From the NCBI RefSeq assembly GCF_030687145.1, contig NZ_CP117460.1, positions 4,526,001-4,590,000 on the forward strand: a stretch of 64,000 bases of DNA. The letters run 5' to 3'. A program made the translations under genes and the position numbers. This document shows positions 61,210 to 64,000 of this stretch, piece by piece. This DNA is from Pseudomonas sp. FP1742. Its GTDB lineage: Bacteria > Pseudomonadota > Gammaproteobacteria > Pseudomonadales > Pseudomonadaceae. Every line of letters starts with the position of its first letter. The stretch's first letter is position 1. Under the pieces are notes generated by a model. The model searched no databases, was not told the origin of the DNA, and saw only the letters and a list, made by a program, of their open reading frames with translations.

Positions 61210-61530
61210 TTAACCCCCTCCGAACTTCGAGCGGAACAGCGCCCAAAGGTCAGCGGCTTTAATGGCACGGTTGACGGCGGTCATGAGCGACCCGCCGAAG
61301 GCTCCCAAGAGAAAGCCAACACCGGCCACATTGCTGGGGTCCGTAATGCTGAGGTAGGTGCTGACGATCCCAGTCAGGTACAGGGCGCAAGCAACACCGG
61401 TGATCAGGAAGACCACCCAGGCTTTCCAATCGGTCAGATCGTCTTTGTGCCACCAGCTTGCAACGATGGCGCCAAAGAAGCCGGCGATGATCCACTCGGC
61501 CTTGTCGAGCATGCGATGAAAGAATTCCAT
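61210..61530 (-). CDS. phage holin
   Basis: A 106-residue protein with three hydrophobic segments (WIIAGFFGAIVASWW, AWVVFLITGVACALYLTGIV, VAGVGFLLGAFGGSLMTAV) and short charged ends, the class I holin layout. It is far from the endolysin gene (35423-35848), which is unusual in lambda but seen in some Pseudomonas phages. It would permeabilise the inner membrane at lysis. Confidence 0.75.
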   Translation of the reverse strand: MEFFHRMLDKAEWIIAGFFGAIVASWWHKDDLTDWKAWVVFLITGVACALYLTGIVSTYLSITDPSNVAGVGFLLGAFGGSLMTAVNRAIKAADLWALFRSKFGGG

Positions 61531-61567
61531 GCGCTCGACCTCTCAGTTGCATGTGTGAAATAAAAAA

Positions 61568-61585
61568 GGCCGTCAGGTGGCGGCC
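61568..61585 (-). terminator. hairpin with U-tract upstream of the holin gene
   Basis: GGCCG (61568-61572) pairs with CGGCC (61581-61585); the minus strand continues with TTTTTTATTTC. Followed by a second hairpin at 61620-61646 upstream. Confidence 0.65.
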
Positions 61586-61619
61586 AAAACCGCTGGGGAG
61601 CGGTGGATTGGGAAATAAA

Positions 61620-61646
61620 AAGTCCAGCTGGTTTATGGCTGGGCTT
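61620..61646 (-). terminator. second hairpin with U-tract upstream of the holin gene
   Basis: AAGTCCAGC (61620-61628) pairs with GCTGGGCTT (61638-61646) with one mismatch around a 9-base loop; on the minus strand followed by TTTATTTCC. Confidence 0.65.
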
Positions 61647-61727
61647 GCCGGGATATTTGAGCATCGTTGAGAGGCTTGCCGGACTTGAATAGGGCCGCAT
61701 GTGCGGGCATTCGGCGTTGGTTGATTC

Positions 61728-61982
61728 TTATGCGGCCGGGGTGATGTCGACGTAATAGGCCTTCCCCTGCTCCAGCTTGTCAGCAACATGGGTGGCCATG
61801 GTCAGATTGAACTCACCAAATGGCGTGGCCTTGCCGAAGACGGCGTTCTCATCACCTGGATTTCCGGTGTCAGGCGAGTACACGGCACCAAAGCGAACCT
61901 TGGAAAGAGGATTGCTCTCGTTGGTGAACTCGTGGGGCCAGATACCATGGCAGATCAGTTTGCAGCGAATGCGTATAGTCAT
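61728..61982 (-). CDS. small hypothetical phage protein
   Basis: An 84-residue, probably beta-rich protein (RIRCKLICHGIWPHEFTNES, VRFGAVYSPDTGNPGDENAV, MATHVADKLEQGKAYYVDIT). It is framed by hairpins at 61620-61646 and 62046-62069. Function unknown. Confidence 0.6.
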   Translation of the reverse strand: MTIRIRCKLICHGIWPHEFTNESNPLSKVRFGAVYSPDTGNPGDENAVFGKATPFGEFNLTMATHVADKLEQGKAYYVDITPAA

Positions 61983-62045
61983 GGGTTGCCTCTGCAGTTA
62001 TGGAGGCAGGGCTGGTCTATCAGTCTTGCACCTGCGCAAACGAAA

Positions 62046-62069
62046 AAGCCCCGCACAGTGGCGAGGCTT
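62046..62069 (-). terminator. terminator hairpin in the upstream part of the late operon
   Basis: AAGCCCCGC (62046-62054) pairs with GCGAGGCTT (62061-62069, one G-U pair), loop ACAGTG; on the minus strand followed by TTTCG. It separates the putative regulator from the late genes. Confidence 0.7.
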
Positions 62070-62161
62070 TGTAGTGTCAATCCCTAACGCGCAAGATCGA
62101 CAGGATGGGTAAATATTACGAAGCGGCGAAATGAAATGCAAGCACTTTCTATGCCATTTCG

Positions 62162-62827
62162 CTATGCAGCCTCCTCACCCAATACTCCGGCCTGCTCGAG
62201 GATGATTTGCGCCTCCACCAGCGCATCGTCTACAAGGCTCTCCAATGCCTTCTTGATGGCCTTGTTCCAGAGTTGATAGGTGCGCTCGGTCATGCCTTGG
62301 TTGTCCCAGGTGTTCATGTCGTAGTTCGAATCGGCGAGGACTATCGCGCCATCCCGCTGACAGGTTCCGCGCTTGGCCGCTGATGCGTTCGCGCGCTCGA
62401 CGGCGGCCTTTGCTGCCTCTACCCGCCACGCTGGTATGTCTTCGTCGAACTCAGGCGCCTTGATCTTCACAGGCTCCCGGCGGACACCTTTGATCTGCGG
62501 TATGGCCCACGCAGTCACAGCCTTGCGGGTGAACAGGGCCGGCGCTGGACTGGTCACGATTGCCACCAGTCGCCCAGTCGCTTCGATCTTGCGGCCATTG
62601 TGCGTGCTGAACTTCGCGGTCAGGGCAAACCAGTGGCGCTGACTCAGGACCTGGTGCAGCAGCTTGTGGACGATGCAGTCCTGAAGCAGCGCAGCCTCCT
62701 TCCCGACAATCTCCCCCTTCTGTTTGGCGCACTGGACCTTAGGTTCAAAGTCACATCCACCTGCCGAGTTGATGGTCTCGGCGGCCAGAGCGCGTACGAC
62801 TGCGGACACGACGTTTCTGTAGGTCAT
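62162..62827 (-). CDS. phage protein in the position of a late-gene regulator
   Basis: A 221-residue protein (MTYRNVVSAVVRALAAETIN, KEAALLQDCIVHKLLHQVLS, TAWAIPQIKGVRREPVKIK) that I recognise only as a type found in Pseudomonas phages. No enzymatic motif is seen. It lies between the early-region phosphoesterase and the hairpin-punctuated late operon, where lambda encodes antiterminator Q, so a late regulator is an inference from position. The start overlaps the stop of a 22-residue ORF (TGATG). Confidence 0.6.
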   Translation of the reverse strand: MTYRNVVSAVVRALAAETINSAGGCDFEPKVQCAKQKGEIVGKEAALLQDCIVHKLLHQVLSQRHWFALTAKFSTHNGRKIEATGRLVAIVTSPAPALFTRKAVTAWAIPQIKGVRREPVKIKAPEFDEDIPAWRVEAAKAAVERANASAAKRGTCQRDGAIVLADSNYDMNTWDNQGMTERTYQLWNKAIKKALESLVDDALVEAQIILEQAGVLGEEAA

Positions 62828-62895
62828 CAGTTCAATCTCCCCAAGAGTGCGAAAAAGAGGCCCTTATCAGTCCCGCTTTTAACGATCAGCTTCAT
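62827..62895 (-). CDS. possible 22-residue coupled peptide
   Basis: ATG 62895 overlaps the stop of the phosphoesterase gene (ATGA), and its own stop overlaps the next start (TGATG). It encodes MKLIVKSGTDKGLFFALLG followed by RLN. Coupling on both sides supports translation; function unknown. Confidence 0.45.
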   Translation of the reverse strand: MKLIVKSGTDKGLFFALLGRLN

Positions 62896-64000
62896 GCTGC
62901 CCCCGCCTTCAACATGTCCGAGTTGATCGTCAGGCGCCCTACCTCGCCGTATGCCTTGTGGTAGGTGATGACCTTGGCGTCACGCCCACTGATCCACCCT
63001 CCACGGCTTGCATATGCGTCGGGCGCGGCCAGGGTGCGGTGCTGCTCGACGATCATCAGGTTGTTTTCCTTGACGTCGACGTGGTGCAGGTGGCCCAGGT
63101 GCGCGTAGCTGTGCTGGGTGCGACCGAAGACGTCACGGAACTTGGCCACGAACACATCAGAAACGTTCGCCGGCTTCTTCTTGTGTCCATGGTGGAAGAA
63201 CAGACTGGTCTGGCCATGCTCGACGCAGTAGTACGGATCAGGGCTGCGGTCGACGGTAATGCGTGGCTCGTTCTCGTAGATGGCTGAGAACCATTCGCGC
63301 AGCCAGATGGAGCTGGCGGTGTCGTGGTTGCCCTCGGCCATCAGGACATGAACTCGCTGGTGCTTGGTGAGCAGCATGTCGACGACGCGGCGGGTTACAC
63401 GGATCGCCACACGCACCAGTTTCTGGAACCTGGTGTCAGCGTCGAGCAGGTGCTTGCTGGCTGGTGTCACGGCGTCGAGTCCGTCCCAGTGCAGGTAGTC
63501 CCCGAGCTGCGCGAACACGCCGATCTCCGCATCTGGCGCCATGTGGATTGCCGTAGCGAACCATGCGACCAGTTGTTGCTCAGCGATGTTCAGGTCGTAG
63601 TCTGCGCCGGTTTCCTCGTGCCAGGACAGAAGTCCGAGGTGGTAGTCGGTTACGACGTAGCAGTTCAGGAGGTCGGTATTGCATGCAGCGGGCGCCGGTG
63701 CGAACACCATGCGGGGCAGGTCTTCGCCCATCGCCTCGATGGCAGCCTGCATCAACTCCTTTTGCCGTTCATGATCAATTGAGCTTTTCACCCACTGAAG
63801 CACTGGTGCCTTAACGCCCTCTTTGTACAAACTCGACGTGCCCTTCAGGTGGAACCCATCCGGCACGATGTGGGTCATGTCGTGCTCGGGGCTCCAGCCC
63901 TTGCGGACCATACGCGCCTTGCGTTTCTGCAGGCTGCGGACATTGAGCCCAAGGTGTTCAGCAGCCTTCGCTACGCCCATGGTCTTGAGCGCTTCGATGA
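62892..64000 (-). CDS. HTH plus calcineurin-like metallophosphoesterase, 5' end outside the window
   Basis: The frame is open to the right edge (codons before ATG 63980 read IEALKT), so the start is probably outside. The first visible part is an HTH (GVAKAAEHLGLNVRSLQKRK). The catalytic domain has metallophosphoesterase motifs: VVTDYHLGLLS, QLGDYLHWDG, MAEGNHDTASS, FFHHGHKKKP and AHLGHLHHVD. Such proteins lie in the replication/recombination part of Pseudomonas phages and may process DNA ends; substrate unknown. It is translationally coupled to the mini-ORF downstream. Confidence 0.8.
   Translation of the reverse strand, partial: IEALKTMGVAKAAEHLGLNVRSLQKRKARMVRKGWSPEHDMTHIVPDGFHLKGTSSLYKEGVKAPVLQWVKSSIDHERQKELMQAAIEAMGEDLPRMVFAPAPAACNTDLLNCYVVTDYHLGLLSWHEETGADYDLNIAEQQLVAWFATAIHMAPDAEIGVFAQLGDYLHWDGLDAVTPASKHLLDADTRFQKLVRVAIRVTRRVVDMLLTKHQRVHVLMAEGNHDTASSIWLREWFSAIYENEPRITVDRSPDPYYCVEHGQTSLFFHHGHKKKPANVSDVFVAKFRDVFGRTQHSYAHLGHLHHVDVKENNLMIVEQHRTLAAPDAYASRGGWISGRDAKVITYHKAYGEVGRLTINSDMLKAGAA

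Overview
The window is a piece of a Pseudomonas chromosome, most likely of the P. fluorescens group. The grounds are the GC-rich coding style, the gene families (MHS transporters, hydroxyproline genes, a YdiJ-type dehydrogenase), REP-type palindromes, and a tRNA-Pro(GGG)-like attachment remnant. The species call is inference.

Layout. (1) 1-6035: a hydroxyproline/proline-derivative catabolic cluster: a proline-racemase-family enzyme (5' end outside the window), a DapA-family deaminase, an MHS transporter, an alpha-ketoglutarate-semialdehyde dehydrogenase and a convergent Ldh2-family imine reductase. Two large REP-like palindromes lie between these genes. (2) 6178-10301: a YdiJ-type FAD/Fe-S 2-hydroxyacid dehydrogenase divergent from a LysR regulator. 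(3) 10499-21402: nine same-strand genes that look like one aromatic catabolic island: outer-membrane channel, MFS carrier, carotenoid-oxygenase/lignostilbene-dioxygenase-type enzyme, FAH-family hydrolase, IclR regulator, MhpA-like flavin hydroxylase, extradiol dioxygenase, aldehyde dehydrogenase and AraC/XylS regulator. A stilbene or phenylpropene route is a reasonable hypothesis. (4) 21611-23372: ordinary genes (outer-membrane barrel protein, small helical protein, LysE exporter).

(5) 23.4-34.7 kb: a decayed, AT-richer accessory zone that I read as the remnant of a prophage. It holds a muramidase gene cut by an in-frame amber codon and followed by an overlapping exported protein, a truncated lambda-I-like tail gene beside a lipoprotein gene (the same pair is intact at 42.9-44.0 kb), a broken P63C gene, a Cys/His-rich HNH-like gene, several small zinc-binding or membrane proteins, and finally an excisionase and an integrase that lacks its middle. 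The zone ends at a 47-nt tRNA-Pro 3' fragment (34717-34763), a probable att site.

(6) 34.9-64 kb: a largely intact lambda-like siphophage prophage whose late genes run on the minus strand. In transcription order from the right edge: an HTH/metallophosphoesterase (5' end outside), a possible late regulator, holin-type membrane proteins, a proteasome-like Ntn protein, small and large terminase, DUF4055 portal, MuF-type head protein, scaffold, P22-type coat, connector/completion proteins, tail tube, tail chaperones G/GT joined by a G GGA AAC -1 frameshift site, tape measure, tail proteins M/L/K/I/J, fibre and fibre assembly, a secreted hydrolase, then endolysin and nested Rz/Rz1. A plus-strand OafA-like acyltransferase with its own terminator sits as cargo between the fibre and lysis genes. 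At least eight terminator-like hairpins interrupt the late operon, which suggests antitermination or RNA processing. The attachment fragment between integrase and lysis genes suggests two related prophages in tandem, the left one reduced to a remnant. I found no CRISPR array, rRNA or complete tRNA. Coordinates of starts reflect Shine-Dalgarno spacing and family lengths judged by eye.
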